DNA from: Pseudomonas sp. G.S.17
GTDB taxonomy: Bacteria > Pseudomonadota > Gammaproteobacteria > Pseudomonadales > Pseudomonadaceae
DNA: 64,000 nucleotides
NCBI RefSeq assembly: GCF_038096165.1
Contig: NZ_CP151076.1
Span: forward strand, 4,585,501-4,649,500
Reading direction: 5' to 3'
Shown here: positions 46,958 through 55,029 of the stretch, one piece after another
How the letters are laid out: every line of letters starts with the position of its first letter
Numbering within the stretch: position 1 is the stretch's first letter
Program-made: the position numbers and the translations under genes
Notes under the pieces: model-generated
Seen by the model: the letters and a program-made list of their open reading frames with translations, nothing else
Databases searched by the model: none
What the model was told of the DNA's origin: nothing

Positions 46958-47917
46958 CTATTCCAGTGCCAGCCTCGCCTTCCTTGCGCGCCATCCGGCA
47001 AGCATCGAAGGGCCGAGTGCGACCAGTGCCGAACCGGCCACCACCAGCACCGCGCCGCCGTAGCCCAGCAGGTTGATCTGCTCGGCTTGTACGTACTCGG
47101 GCCACAACCAGGCAGCGATTGCCACGCAAGCAAAAGTTACCAGCGGGGTCAGCGCCAACGTCGCACTGACGCGCGAAGCTTCCCAATGGGCCAGCGCCTC
47201 GGCGAAGGCGCCATACGCGACCAACGTGTTCAGGCAGCAGGCCAGCAACAGCCAGCCTTGCAACGGGCTCAGCTGCAACGCCTCGGCAGGATGCGCCCAC
47301 GGCGTAACCAATAACGCGCAGAACAGATAGATCACCATCATGACCTGCACCGAATTCCACACGGTCAGCAACTGCTTCTGGCTCAGCCCATAGAACGTCC
47401 ATACCACTGCCGCCAGGAACACCGTCAGCACGCCTGCGGTGTATTCGCTCATGGACGTCAGCAACTCGCCGAGGCGCTGGTTGAAGAACAACGCAAACCC
47501 GATCAACAGCACCGCCAGGCCCACGCCTTGCGCAATACTGAAACGCTCCTTGAACAGAAAAATACTGCTGATCAACAACAGGATCGGGCCCATCTGAATC
47601 ATCAACTGGGCAGTGCCGGGGCTGAGCAGATTCAGGCCGATCAGATACAGCACGTAGTTGCCCACCAGCCCCAATACCGCCAGCAGGACCAGAATCTTTC
47701 CCTTGCGGCCCAGCACCTTGAAGCTCGGCAGGCGCTTGACGGATGCCAGCCATATGAACAGCAGCGATCCGGACACCAAAAGTCTGAACCACGTCACAGT
47801 GACAGGGTCCATCACTTGCAGCACTTGTTTGAGTTTGACGGGCAGGATGCCCCAGAGCAGCGCAGTCAACAGCGCCAGACATAGGCCGTAGATCCATCGG
47901 CCAGACGAGATGTGCAT
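46958..47917 (-). CDS. EamA/DMT-family transporter
   Basis: The 319-residue protein has ten predicted membrane helices in two EamA repeats (LCLALLTALLWGILPVKL and VFLAAVVWTFYGLSQKQLL start the two). RhaT/RarD-like features are present, such as YVLYLIGLNLLSPGTAQLM. DMT transporters export metabolites; the substrate is unknown. It converges with the flavoprotein gene, seven bases apart. Confidence 0.88.
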   Translation of the reverse strand: MHISSGRWIYGLCLALLTALLWGILPVKLKQVLQVMDPVTVTWFRLLVSGSLLFIWLASVKRLPSFKVLGRKGKILVLLAVLGLVGNYVLYLIGLNLLSPGTAQLMIQMGPILLLISSIFLFKERFSIAQGVGLAVLLIGFALFFNQRLGELLTSMSEYTAGVLTVFLAAVVWTFYGLSQKQLLTVWNSVQVMMVIYLFCALLVTPWAHPAEALQLSPLQGWLLLACCLNTLVAYGAFAEALAHWEASRVSATLALTPLVTFACVAIAAWLWPEYVQAEQINLLGYGGAVLVVAGSALVALGPSMLAGWRARKARLALE

Positions 47918-48075
47918 GAAGAATTCCCAGGCAAGTGCAAAGAGTGCAGGCGATCATTGTAGGCGTGGATTGGGACTCGGCACAGTTGCAGTTGAGCGCG
48001 CAATACGGCCAGAACTGTTTAGTCGGACTTCGCGCCGTGCAGTTCCCCAGATTCATTTTTCAGGAGGAGAAAACC

Positions 48076-48288
48076 ATGTTCGGCAAGCGTGAGCAGGACC
48101 CGGCCCCCACCGTCCACTATCGCAGTGACCGGGTGACGCGGGTCAATGGCGAATATTTTTTCAGCACGCGGGAAAACACCCTTGAAGGTCCGTACCCCAA
48201 TCGCACTGAAGCCGAGCGCGAAACCGAGGCTTATATTCAGCGCATGATGGCGTTGAAAGGCATCCAGCAAACGTCTCTTAATGGCTGA
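48076..48288 (+). CDS. Small conserved Pseudomonas hypothetical protein (DUF6316-like)
   Basis: The 70-residue basic/acidic soluble protein begins MFGKREQDPAPTVHYRSDRV and contains NGEYFFSTRENTLEGPYPNR. The start at ATG 48076 has a strong AGGAGG; the frame is open from 47935. I recall similar short proteins in Pseudomonas annotated with a DUF, but assign no function. It stands alone, converging with the DTW-domain gene three bases later. Confidence 0.75.
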   Translation: MFGKREQDPAPTVHYRSDRVTRVNGEYFFSTRENTLEGPYPNRTEAERETEAYIQRMMALKGIQQTSLNG

Positions 48289-48291
48289 TGC

Positions 48292-48882
48292 CTAGCCGTG
48301 ATTGCGCGCGAACGTGTCGGCGCCCATCGCCTTGATCTGCCCCTCGATCAAGGCTTCGAACGGCGCCAGCAGCGGCGCGAATGACTGCGGTGCTTCAAGG
48401 ATCTGCAAGGCGTACGTGATCGCTTCAAGGGTGGACAACGCATCCGGACCCGGTCCTTTGCGCAGTCGGTAACGGGACTCGGGCACTTGCCCCAGCGTGA
48501 CCCGGGGCAACGCCGCCAGCAGCGGGTTGAGATGCAACAATTTGCGCGCCTTGCGCCATGTACCGTCCGGCACCACCAGCAACATCGGCAACGCGTCCTT
48601 GTCCTGCATGACCAATGGCTGGGCATCGTTGCCGGGAAATAACAGTCGTGCCTGATAACCAGGCGGATTGAGCAGCTCCTGCATGTCTTCAAAAACTTCA
48701 CCGACCACCAACTGTGCGTTGTTCAAGCCCAGCGCCGCCAGCCGCCCGGTATTCAACGCATGCTGAACTTCACCGGGGTGCTGCAACACCAGCACACGAG
48801 TGCGGCTGTCCAGTTGCGGGATCAGCGCACACAGGCAATGGCTTTCGGGGCGCAGGCACCGTTCACAGCGCGGGCGGGACAT
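48292..48882 (-). CDS. tapT: DTW-domain tRNA-uridine aminocarboxypropyltransferase
   Basis: The 196-residue protein has an N-terminal zinc-type cluster CERCLRPESHCLC, HPGEVQHALNTGRLA and the DTW-domain motif VVPDGTWRKARKLL (DGTW) with LRKGPGPDALSTLEAIT. DTW proteins make acp3U in tRNA from SAM. In E. coli this is TapT at position 47 (established). It converges with a small hypothetical gene and is followed on its 5' side by the LysR gene. Confidence 0.87.
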   Translation of the reverse strand: MSRPRCERCLRPESHCLCALIPQLDSRTRVLVLQHPGEVQHALNTGRLAALGLNNAQLVVGEVFEDMQELLNPPGYQARLLFPGNDAQPLVMQDKDALPMLLVVPDGTWRKARKLLHLNPLLAALPRVTLGQVPESRYRLRKGPGPDALSTLEAITYALQILEAPQSFAPLLAPFEALIEGQIKAMGADTFARNHG

Positions 48883-48906
48883 CGGGGGCTCCTTGGAAGG
48901 ATTGGG

Positions 48907-49800
48907 TCAGACAGGATTGAGCTGCGCTTTGAGCAGATCACGGAAAGTTTGAATCAACGGCTCGCGGCTGCGGCCCCGGCGCACGATCATCGAAAATGGC
49001 GCCTGATAACCGAAGGTCGCCGGCAACAACACGCGCAAGTGCCCCGAATCCACCCAGGAATGCGCGTAGTGCTCCGGCAGATAACCAATATAGGCGCCGG
49101 ACAGCACCAGGATCAGCTGCGCCTCCATACTTTCCACGGTTGCGGCGCTGTGTTTGAAACCGTGCCGGGCCAGTTCTGCCTGGCTCCAATAGCCGCGCCC
49201 GACCATGCGTTGCTGGGCGATCACCGGCTCGGGAATACGCCGCTCGGCAAACAAGGTGTGGCGGTTGCTGCAATACAGCCAATGCTGCTCGCGATACAGC
49301 GGTTGATACAGCAGACCGTTCATCCGCGTGGAGAACGAACCGATGGCCAGGTCCAGCCGGTTATCCAGCACGCCGAGCTGCAATTCGTAAGGGCTCATCA
49401 CCGACAGGTGTAAATGCACCGCCGGGTGTTCTTCGCTGTAGGCACCGATGACTTCGGCAAACGGCAAGGCCGGATCGCTCACCGTGGAGTCCAACACGCC
49501 GAGGTTGAGCGTACCGCGCAGCTCGCCCTTGAGTGCGGCGGCATACAACTCGAAGCCTTCCAGCTCACCCAGTAGACGCAGGGTTTCCTGATGAAACAGT
49601 TCGCCTTTGCTGGTCAGACTGAACCCGCCGCGCCCCCGATGACACAGGACGATACCCAGCGCCGCTTCCAGCTGGCTCATATACGTGCTGATCGCCGACG
49701 TGGAAAGGTTGAGTTCCTGCTGCGCACTGGCAAAGCCCTGGTGACGCACCACGCTGGCAAAAATACGCAGCAGTTTAAGATCGGGTAAAGCGCTGGCCAT
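48907..49800 (-). CDS. LysR-type regulator of the guanidino-compound genes (GbuR-like)
   Basis: The 297-residue protein has the N-terminal winged helix: LKLLRIFASVVRHQGFASAQ then QELNLSTSAISTYMSQLEA, and a C-terminal ligand domain (LNLGVLDSTVSDPALPF). It is divergent from the ureohydrolase gene, with a 283-base promoter region holding a repeat pair (49831-49917). By memory, gbuR (PA1422) is divergently arranged with gbuA in P. aeruginosa. Inducer is expected to be 4-guanidinobutyrate or a related compound. Confidence 0.85.
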   Translation of the reverse strand: MASALPDLKLLRIFASVVRHQGFASAQQELNLSTSAISTYMSQLEAALGIVLCHRGRGGFSLTSKGELFHQETLRLLGELEGFELYAAALKGELRGTLNLGVLDSTVSDPALPFAEVIGAYSEEHPAVHLHLSVMSPYELQLGVLDNRLDLAIGSFSTRMNGLLYQPLYREQHWLYCSNRHTLFAERRIPEPVIAQQRMVGRGYWSQAELARHGFKHSAATVESMEAQLILVLSGAYIGYLPEHYAHSWVDSGHLRVLLPATFGYQAPFSMIVRRGRSREPLIQTFRDLLKAQLNPV

Positions 49801-49830
49801 GGGGGTTCCTGGATTGCTGATCTGGCAACT

Positions 49831-49917
49831 GTAGGAGCGAATTTATTCGCGAAGAGGCCCGATCAGACACGACTTGGGTGAATGACACACCGCTTTCGCG
49901 AATAAATTCGCTCCCAC
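49831..49917. repeat. Inverted pair of Pseudomonas repeats between LysR and ureohydrolase genes
   Basis: GTAGGAGCGAATTTATTCGC and, 43 bases later, its near-exact complement (GCGAATAAATTCGCTCCCAC) form a long stem, a REPIN-like unit. It sits in the divergent promoter region. Confidence 0.8.
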
Positions 49918-50083
49918 GATTAGCTCGTCTCGCGGGTTTGACCCTGTCAATCGAAGCCGCGCAGCTTAGCTCAAAACCGCATTAGTTTCGAAATCTCTAA
50001 ACTAAGTATTTCGCCCCAGCGATTGTTCCCTGCTGCCCCACTTCCCAGAATCGACGCATTCAAACCAACGATGAGGCAATCCC

Positions 50084-51034
50084 GTGGAAAAGATTTTTCA
50101 CCAACCACTGGGCGGTAACGAAATGCCGCGCTTCGCCGGTATTGCCACCATGATGCGCTTGCCGCACCTGCAATCCGCGGCCGGTCTGGACGCTGCTTTT
50201 GTCGGCGTGCCACTGGATATCGGCACCTCGCTGCGCGCCGGGACCCGTTTCGGCCCGCGTGAAATTCGCGCTGAATCGGTGATGATTCGCCCGTACAACA
50301 TGGCAACCGGTGCTGCACCGTTTGACTCGCTGTCAGTGGCCGATATCGGCGACGTGGCGATCAACACCTTCAACCTGCTGGACGCCGTGCGCATCATCGA
50401 AGAAGCCTACGACGAAATCCTCACCCACGACGTGGTGCCGATGACGCTGGGCGGCGACCACACCATTACCCTGCCGATCCTGCGCGCTATTCACAAGAAA
50501 TACGGCAAGGTCGGTCTGGTGCATATCGATGCCCACGCTGACGTCAACGATCACATGTTCGGCGAGAAAATCGCCCACGGCACCACCTTCCGCCGCGCGG
50601 TTGAAGAAGGTCTGCTGGACTGTGATCGCGTTGTGCAGATCGGCCTGCGTGCTCAGGGCTATACCGCCGAAGACTTCAACTGGAGCCGCAAACAGGGCTT
50701 CCGCGTGGTTCAGGCTGAAGAGTGCTGGCACAAATCCCTCGCGCCGCTGATGGCTGAAGTTCGCGAAAAAGTCGGTGGTGGTCCGGTTTATCTGAGTTTC
50801 GATATCGACGGCATCGACCCGGCCTGGGCACCAGGCACCGGCACCCCGGAAATTGGCGGCCTGACCACCATTCAGGGTATCGAGATCATCCGTGGCTGCC
50901 AGGGCCTGGATCTGGTCGGTTGCGATCTGGTGGAAGTCTCGCCACCGTACGACACCACCGGCAACACTTCCCTGCTGGGCGCCAACCTGCTCTACGAAAT
51001 GCTCTGTGTTTTGCCGGGTGTAGCTCACCGCTAG
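50084..51034 (+). CDS. gbuA: Ureohydrolase, guanidinobutyrase/agmatinase family
   Basis: The 316-residue enzyme has the binuclear manganese motifs MTLGGDHTITLPI, HIDAHADVNDHMFGEKIAHG and SFDIDGIDPAWAPGTGTPE, and RIAGTRFGPREIR-type start SLRAGTRFGPREIRAESVMI. GTG 50084 is preceded by GAGG at 7 bases. It resembles GbuA (4-guanidinobutyrase) of P. aeruginosa from memory, including MEKIFHQPLGGNEMPRF, and is flanked by a LysR gene and an NCS1 permease as gbuA is. Agmatinase (SpeB) and guanidinopropionase (GpuA) are alternatives that motifs do not exclude. Confidence 0.87.
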   Translation: MEKIFHQPLGGNEMPRFAGIATMMRLPHLQSAAGLDAAFVGVPLDIGTSLRAGTRFGPREIRAESVMIRPYNMATGAAPFDSLSVADIGDVAINTFNLLDAVRIIEEAYDEILTHDVVPMTLGGDHTITLPILRAIHKKYGKVGLVHIDAHADVNDHMFGEKIAHGTTFRRAVEEGLLDCDRVVQIGLRAQGYTAEDFNWSRKQGFRVVQAEECWHKSLAPLMAEVREKVGGGPVYLSFDIDGIDPAWAPGTGTPEIGGLTTIQGIEIIRGCQGLDLVGCDLVEVSPPYDTTGNTSLLGANLLYEMLCVLPGVAHR

Positions 51035-51042
51035 AAACACGT

Positions 51043-51133
51043 GTGGGAGCGAGCTTGCTCGCGAAAAAGCCAACGTATCCGTCGAAACTCTCGCAGTGAG
51101 TGACGTAGCATTCGCGAGCAAGCTCGCTCCCAC
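51043..51133. repeat. REPIN-like inverted repeat pair after gbuA
   Basis: GTGGGAGCGAGCTTGCTCGC and, 47 bases later, GCGAGCAAGCTCGCTCCCAC are exact complements. They flank a spacer between the ureohydrolase and SnoaL-like genes. Confidence 0.85.
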
Positions 51134-51165
51134 GGTATTCAGTTTGATTGAGAGCCTGGAATTCA

Positions 51166-51552
51166 ATGTGCGACCACAACAACGTACTGCAAGCCGCCGC
51201 CGATCTGGTGACGGCGTTTGCCAGCAATAAACGCCAAACGTATTTCGGGGCATTCAGCCCGGAAGCGACCTTTGTGTTTTACACCCTGGAAAAACCGCTG
51301 CTCAGCCGCAGCGCCTATCAAACGATGTGGGACAGCTGGCGGGAAGAGGGATTTGAAGTGCTGTCGTGCGTATCCAGCAATGCCCATGTCAGCGTCTATG
51401 GCGACGTGGCGATTTTTCTCCACGACGTAACCACCGAGTTGCGCGTAGCAGGCGAGCAAAGCATCAGCCAGGAACGCGAAACCATCGTGTTTGCCCGCCA
51501 GGCGTCCGGGAACTGGCTTGCCGTTCACGAGCATTTGTCAGCTATTCCCTAA
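51166..51552 (+). CDS. SnoaL/NTF2-like small protein
   Basis: The 128-residue protein has the cone-fold pattern: a helix VLQAAADLVTAFASNKRQTY then AFSPEATFVFYTLEKPLLSR, and later CVSSNAHVSVYGDVAIFLHD and ETIVFARQASGNWLAVHEHLS. This suits SnoaL/DUF4440 proteins, which may bind ligands or catalyse isomerisations. The ATG 51166 was chosen over 51148. It lies between gbuA and the NCS1 permease, the position of PA1420 in P. aeruginosa by memory; a link to guanidino metabolism is inferred. Confidence 0.75.
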   Translation: MCDHNNVLQAAADLVTAFASNKRQTYFGAFSPEATFVFYTLEKPLLSRSAYQTMWDSWREEGFEVLSCVSSNAHVSVYGDVAIFLHDVTTELRVAGEQSISQERETIVFARQASGNWLAVHEHLSAIP

Positions 51553-51596
51553 TAAAAAAGCAGTACTCCACAAGCACCAAATGATCGGAGCAGGTC

Positions 51597-53120
51597 ATGG
51601 ATAACAATAAACAGCGTGCCCCCACACAACGTCCCACCAGCAGCATCGAAACCTTCGGCGTGGAACAGATTCCGGATCACGCCCGCAGCGCCACTCCCCG
51701 GGATTTGTTCCGACTGATTTTCGGCGGCGCCAATACCTTTGCCACCGCTGTGCTGGGCAGCTTTCCGGTGTTGTTCGGCTTGTCGTTTCAGGCTGGTGTC
51801 TGGGCGATTGTCCTCGGCGTATTGATCGGCTCGATCATCCTCGCGCCAATGGGTTTGTTCGGCCCACTCAACGGCACCAACAACGCGGTATCGTCCGGCG
51901 CGCATTTCGGTGTGCATGGCCGAATTGTCGGTTCGTTCCTGTCGTTGCTCACCGCAATTGCCTTCTTCTCGCTGTCGGTGTGGAGTTCGGGCGATGCATT
52001 GATCGGCGGTGCGAAACGCCTGATCAACCTGCCGGAAACCGACCTGACCCTTGGCCTGGCCTACGGCCTGTTCGCCATATTGGTCCTGACCGTCTGCATT
52101 TATGGCTTTCGATTCATGCTGTGGGTCAACAAGATCGCCGTCTGGGCGGCCAGTTTGCTGTTCCTGCTGGGGATCTTCCCGTTTGCCGGAGCGTTCGATT
52201 CGGGCTTTGCCGGCACCGTCGCCATGGGTCAGGAAGGTTTCTGGGCTGCTTTCATCGGCTCGGCGCTGGTTGCCATGAGCAATCCAGTGTCGTTCGGCGC
52301 ATTCCTCGGCGACTGGTCGCGCTACATTCCACGGGATACGCCCAAGCGGCAGATCATGCTGGCCGTGATCGGCGCCCAGACAGCCACGCTGATTCCGTTC
52401 CTGTTCGGCTTGGCCACCGCGACCATCGTCGCCATCAAGGCGCCGGACTACATCGCGGCCAACAACTATGTCGGTGGCCTGCTGGCGGTGTCGCCCACCT
52501 GGTTTTTCTTGCCGGTTTGCCTGATCGCAGTGATCGGCGGCATGTCCACCGGCACTACATCGCTGTATGGCACCGGGCTGGACATGTCCAGCGTGTTCCC
52601 GCGCGTGTTGTCACGGGTCAAGGCGACGCTGCTGATTGGCGTGATGTCCATCGCGTTCATCTTCATCGGCCGTTTCGCCGCCAATCTGGTGCAGAGCGTT
52701 TCGACCTTCGCCGTACTGATCATCACCTGCACCACGCCATGGATGGTGATCATGATCATCGGCCTGCTGGTGCGGCGCGGCTTTTATTGCCCGGATGACC
52801 TGCAAGTCTTCACCCGTGGCGAGAAAGGCGGTCGTTACTGGTTCAGCCACGGCTGGAACTGGCGCGGGCTGGGTGCCTGGATTCCAAGCGCACTGGTTGG
52901 CCTGTGCTTCGTGAACCTGCCGGGGCAGTTCGTCGGCCCGCTGGGCAATCTCGCCCAAGGCATCGACATCAGCCTGCCGGTGACCCTTGGCCTGGCATCG
53001 CTGGTGTATCTGGCCCTGCTCAGCCTGTTTCCGGAACCTGCCGCTGTGTATGGCCCCACCGATTCGCGCAGCCAGAAACCCGTTGAAGCTGCGCCGGTAA
53101 CGGAACAGACGACTGCCTGA
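51597..53120 (+). CDS. NCS1-family permease (purine/cytosine permease-like)
   Basis: The 507-residue protein has twelve membrane helices. It begins with the soluble IETFGVEQIPDHARSATPRD typical of NCS1 carriers, followed by FGGANTFATAVLGSFPVLFG, GPLNGTNNAVSSGAHFGVHG and SNPVSFGAFLGDWSRYIPRD. NCS1 carriers move nucleobases, hydantoins, vitamins or guanidino compounds with protons or sodium. Context with the ureohydrolase suggests a guanidino substrate (inference). A terminator follows. Confidence 0.9.
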   Translation: MDNNKQRAPTQRPTSSIETFGVEQIPDHARSATPRDLFRLIFGGANTFATAVLGSFPVLFGLSFQAGVWAIVLGVLIGSIILAPMGLFGPLNGTNNAVSSGAHFGVHGRIVGSFLSLLTAIAFFSLSVWSSGDALIGGAKRLINLPETDLTLGLAYGLFAILVLTVCIYGFRFMLWVNKIAVWAASLLFLLGIFPFAGAFDSGFAGTVAMGQEGFWAAFIGSALVAMSNPVSFGAFLGDWSRYIPRDTPKRQIMLAVIGAQTATLIPFLFGLATATIVAIKAPDYIAANNYVGGLLAVSPTWFFLPVCLIAVIGGMSTGTTSLYGTGLDMSSVFPRVLSRVKATLLIGVMSIAFIFIGRFAANLVQSVSTFAVLIITCTTPWMVIMIIGLLVRRGFYCPDDLQVFTRGEKGGRYWFSHGWNWRGLGAWIPSALVGLCFVNLPGQFVGPLGNLAQGIDISLPVTLGLASLVYLALLSLFPEPAAVYGPTDSRSQKPVEAAPVTEQTTA

Positions 53121-53143
53121 AGCCGCCGCTGGTCGTCGCTTAT

Positions 53144-53173
53144 AAAAAAGGATGTCTGCGGACATCCTTTTTT
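53144..53173 (+). terminator. Rho-independent terminator after the NCS1 permease
   Basis: GGATGTC and GACATCC are perfect 7-base arms with a TGCG loop, bordered by A6 and T6. It starts 24 bases past the stop. Confidence 0.93.
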
Positions 53174-53339
53174 ACATCTGGTGCTTTCAATGCCCGAAGT
53201 AACGGCGGATTTGAGCTAGCCTTGATGATGCAGTGGCAAGGAATGCTGTACAGCCCACATGTGCACGGATCGATATGGAAACACCCTGTTTTATGGACGT
53301 TGGGGCTGATCCTCTAAATGACGGATAACAGGGGCTTTC

Positions 53340-53642
53340 ATGAAGCGCAGCGAAATCCAGCAACACGTCTTCGACGCGATAGGCATCATCCTGGTCGACA
53401 AGTCAAAAATTAAGGAAAGTTCGAGTTTCAAGGATTTGGTGCTCGACGAGGACGATGTGAACGATCTTTACAACGAGCTGCAGAGCCACTTCGGGATTGT
53501 GTTTAAGCCGGATCACAGAGCGCAGGCCATCAACTCACCGCATGAGCTAACGCTGGCCAGGCTGGTCACGCAGATTTTGAAGCTGATACATGACAAGTCT
53601 CAGCGGTCAGGCACAGAGCCCAAGGGCAGAACCAAGGAATAG
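53340..53642 (+). CDS. Acyl-carrier-like protein without the attachment serine
   Basis: The 100-residue protein aligns by eye with AcpP: SSFKDLVLDEDDVNDL and YNELQSHFGIVF occupy the place of the helix II motif (DSLDTVELV ... ALEEEF). Where AcpP has D-S-L the sequence has D-E-D, so the phosphopantetheine-bearing serine is replaced and cannot be loaded. An N-terminal helix (IQQHVFDAIGIILVDKSKI) and a late helix (LTLARLVTQILKLI) match helices I and IV. No synthase is nearby. It may be a regulatory carrier-like domain (inference). Function unknown. Confidence 0.6.
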   Translation: MKRSEIQQHVFDAIGIILVDKSKIKESSSFKDLVLDEDDVNDLYNELQSHFGIVFKPDHRAQAINSPHELTLARLVTQILKLIHDKSQRSGTEPKGRTKE

Positions 53643-53722
53643 AAAGGAGGGTGAGGCCGCCACACAGGGCCTGCTCTCAGCGACGGGACGCAGACGCGCC
53701 CCGGCAGAAGACGCCGTTTCGA

Positions 53723-53854
53723 CTAGCGACGCGGACGGCGGTGTTTATCGTTCTTGTCGATGCTACGCACCGGAATCGGTTGCAGTTTGGGCCGTTCGAT
53801 AAGACCCAAGGCAACGCCCAGATCGTGAAGCCATTCTTGCAGTTTGGTATTCAT
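53723..53854 (-). CDS. 43-residue small conserved Pseudomonas protein
   Basis: MNTKLQEWLHDLGVALGLIE followed by RPKLQPIPVRSIDKNDKHRR and PRR; a basic, soluble, one-helix protein. The ATG 53854 has AAGGGGG at 5 bases, a strong ribosome site. It resembles a short reading frame at about PA1414 in P. aeruginosa by memory (unverified); that neighbourhood also fits the gbuA order. No function is known to me. Confidence 0.7.
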   Translation of the reverse strand: MNTKLQEWLHDLGVALGLIERPKLQPIPVRSIDKNDKHRRPRR

Positions 53855-54049
53855 AATGCCCCCTTCAGGGAAATACTCGACGACCGACATCTTCAAGCCG
53901 CTTCAACAGAATAGTGCTATTTCACACTTTACGCCTGCTACCGAGTGTCGCGGAAAAACATTTTCCCGATGTGCCCAATGTGACAGCTCTGAGGCTGATC
54001 CCACGTATTTAAACGACCAACGGCAGCGCAGGACATGCGCGGACACAGT

Positions 54050-54979
54050 TCAGGATCGGATCAGCCCGCGCAACTTGCGACGAATCCATTGCTCACCGCT
54101 CACCAGCGTAATCCCGAGCAAAACCAGAATCGCCCCGATCACAAAGTTGAAGCTCAGCGGCTCATCCAGCAGGAGCACGCCGAAGGTCACGCCAAACAGC
54201 GGCGTCATGAACGAAAACACCGCCAGATTCGACGCCAGGTAACGGCGCAACAGCCAGAACCAGGCGAGATAGCTCGCGCATGAGACCACCAACCCTTGAA
54301 ACAGCACGCTGCCAATGCCAACCGGGGTCAGCTCGACGTGAGTGATCTGGCCGCTGAGCGCAGCAATCAGCAGCAGCCCGACCAGACACACCATCAATTG
54401 ATAAAACAGGGTCAGGGTTACCGGCGCTTCGGACAGTCGGGATGCGCGCACCACCACTGTGGTCGCACCCCACGCCATGCCCGCCAGTACGCCAAGGCCA
54501 TCGCCGATGAGCATGTTGCGGTCCATGCCGCTCAGCGACAGGCCACCGACGAAGGCTGTGGCGATCCCGGCGAAAGCGAGAAAAATGCCCAGCCACTGCA
54601 GCGGTCGTAGCCGCTCGCTGGGCAGGCGCCAGTGCAGCCCCAATGCGGTGAAAATCGGCGCGGTATAAAGGAACACCGACATATGCGCAGCACTGGTCAG
54701 CGCCAGACCCTGAGCGATAAACAAAAACTCCAGGCCGAACAGCGATCCGGCCAATAGTCCGGCGCGCCAGGTGCTGCTGATTTTCCGGTGTCCGCCTTGC
54801 CAAAGCAGCGCGGCGCCGACGATCAGAGCAGCGATGCCGGAACGCCCCGCAGCCTGCATGATCGGCGCGATGTCGGGTGCAGCCCACTTGATCAGCACTT
54901 GCTGCAGGCCCCAGATCACGCACAGCACAAGCATGACTTGCAGGGCGAAACCATCGGCGCTCTTGCGCGTCACGCTCAT
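54050..54979 (-). CDS. EamA/DMT-family transporter
   Basis: The 309-residue protein has ten membrane helices in two EamA repeats, with VMLVLCVIWGLQQVLIKWAA and DGLGVLAGMAWGATTVVVRA opening them, and FSFMTPLFGVTFGVLLLDEPLSFNF-type end of repeat two. It probably exports amino acids or metabolites; the substrate is unknown. It has no close relative of the EamA gene at 47 kb beyond the family level. The lone gene lies between the small 43-residue protein and rmuC. Confidence 0.88.
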   Translation of the reverse strand: MSVTRKSADGFALQVMLVLCVIWGLQQVLIKWAAPDIAPIMQAAGRSGIAALIVGAALLWQGGHRKISSTWRAGLLAGSLFGLEFLFIAQGLALTSAAHMSVFLYTAPIFTALGLHWRLPSERLRPLQWLGIFLAFAGIATAFVGGLSLSGMDRNMLIGDGLGVLAGMAWGATTVVVRASRLSEAPVTLTLFYQLMVCLVGLLLIAALSGQITHVELTPVGIGSVLFQGLVVSCASYLAWFWLLRRYLASNLAVFSFMTPLFGVTFGVLLLDEPLSFNFVIGAILVLLGITLVSGEQWIRRKLRGLIRS

Positions 54980-55029
54980 ATCAACGAGTCCATTCAGGAA
55001 AGGAGAAGCGGCGGATCATCTCACACCTT

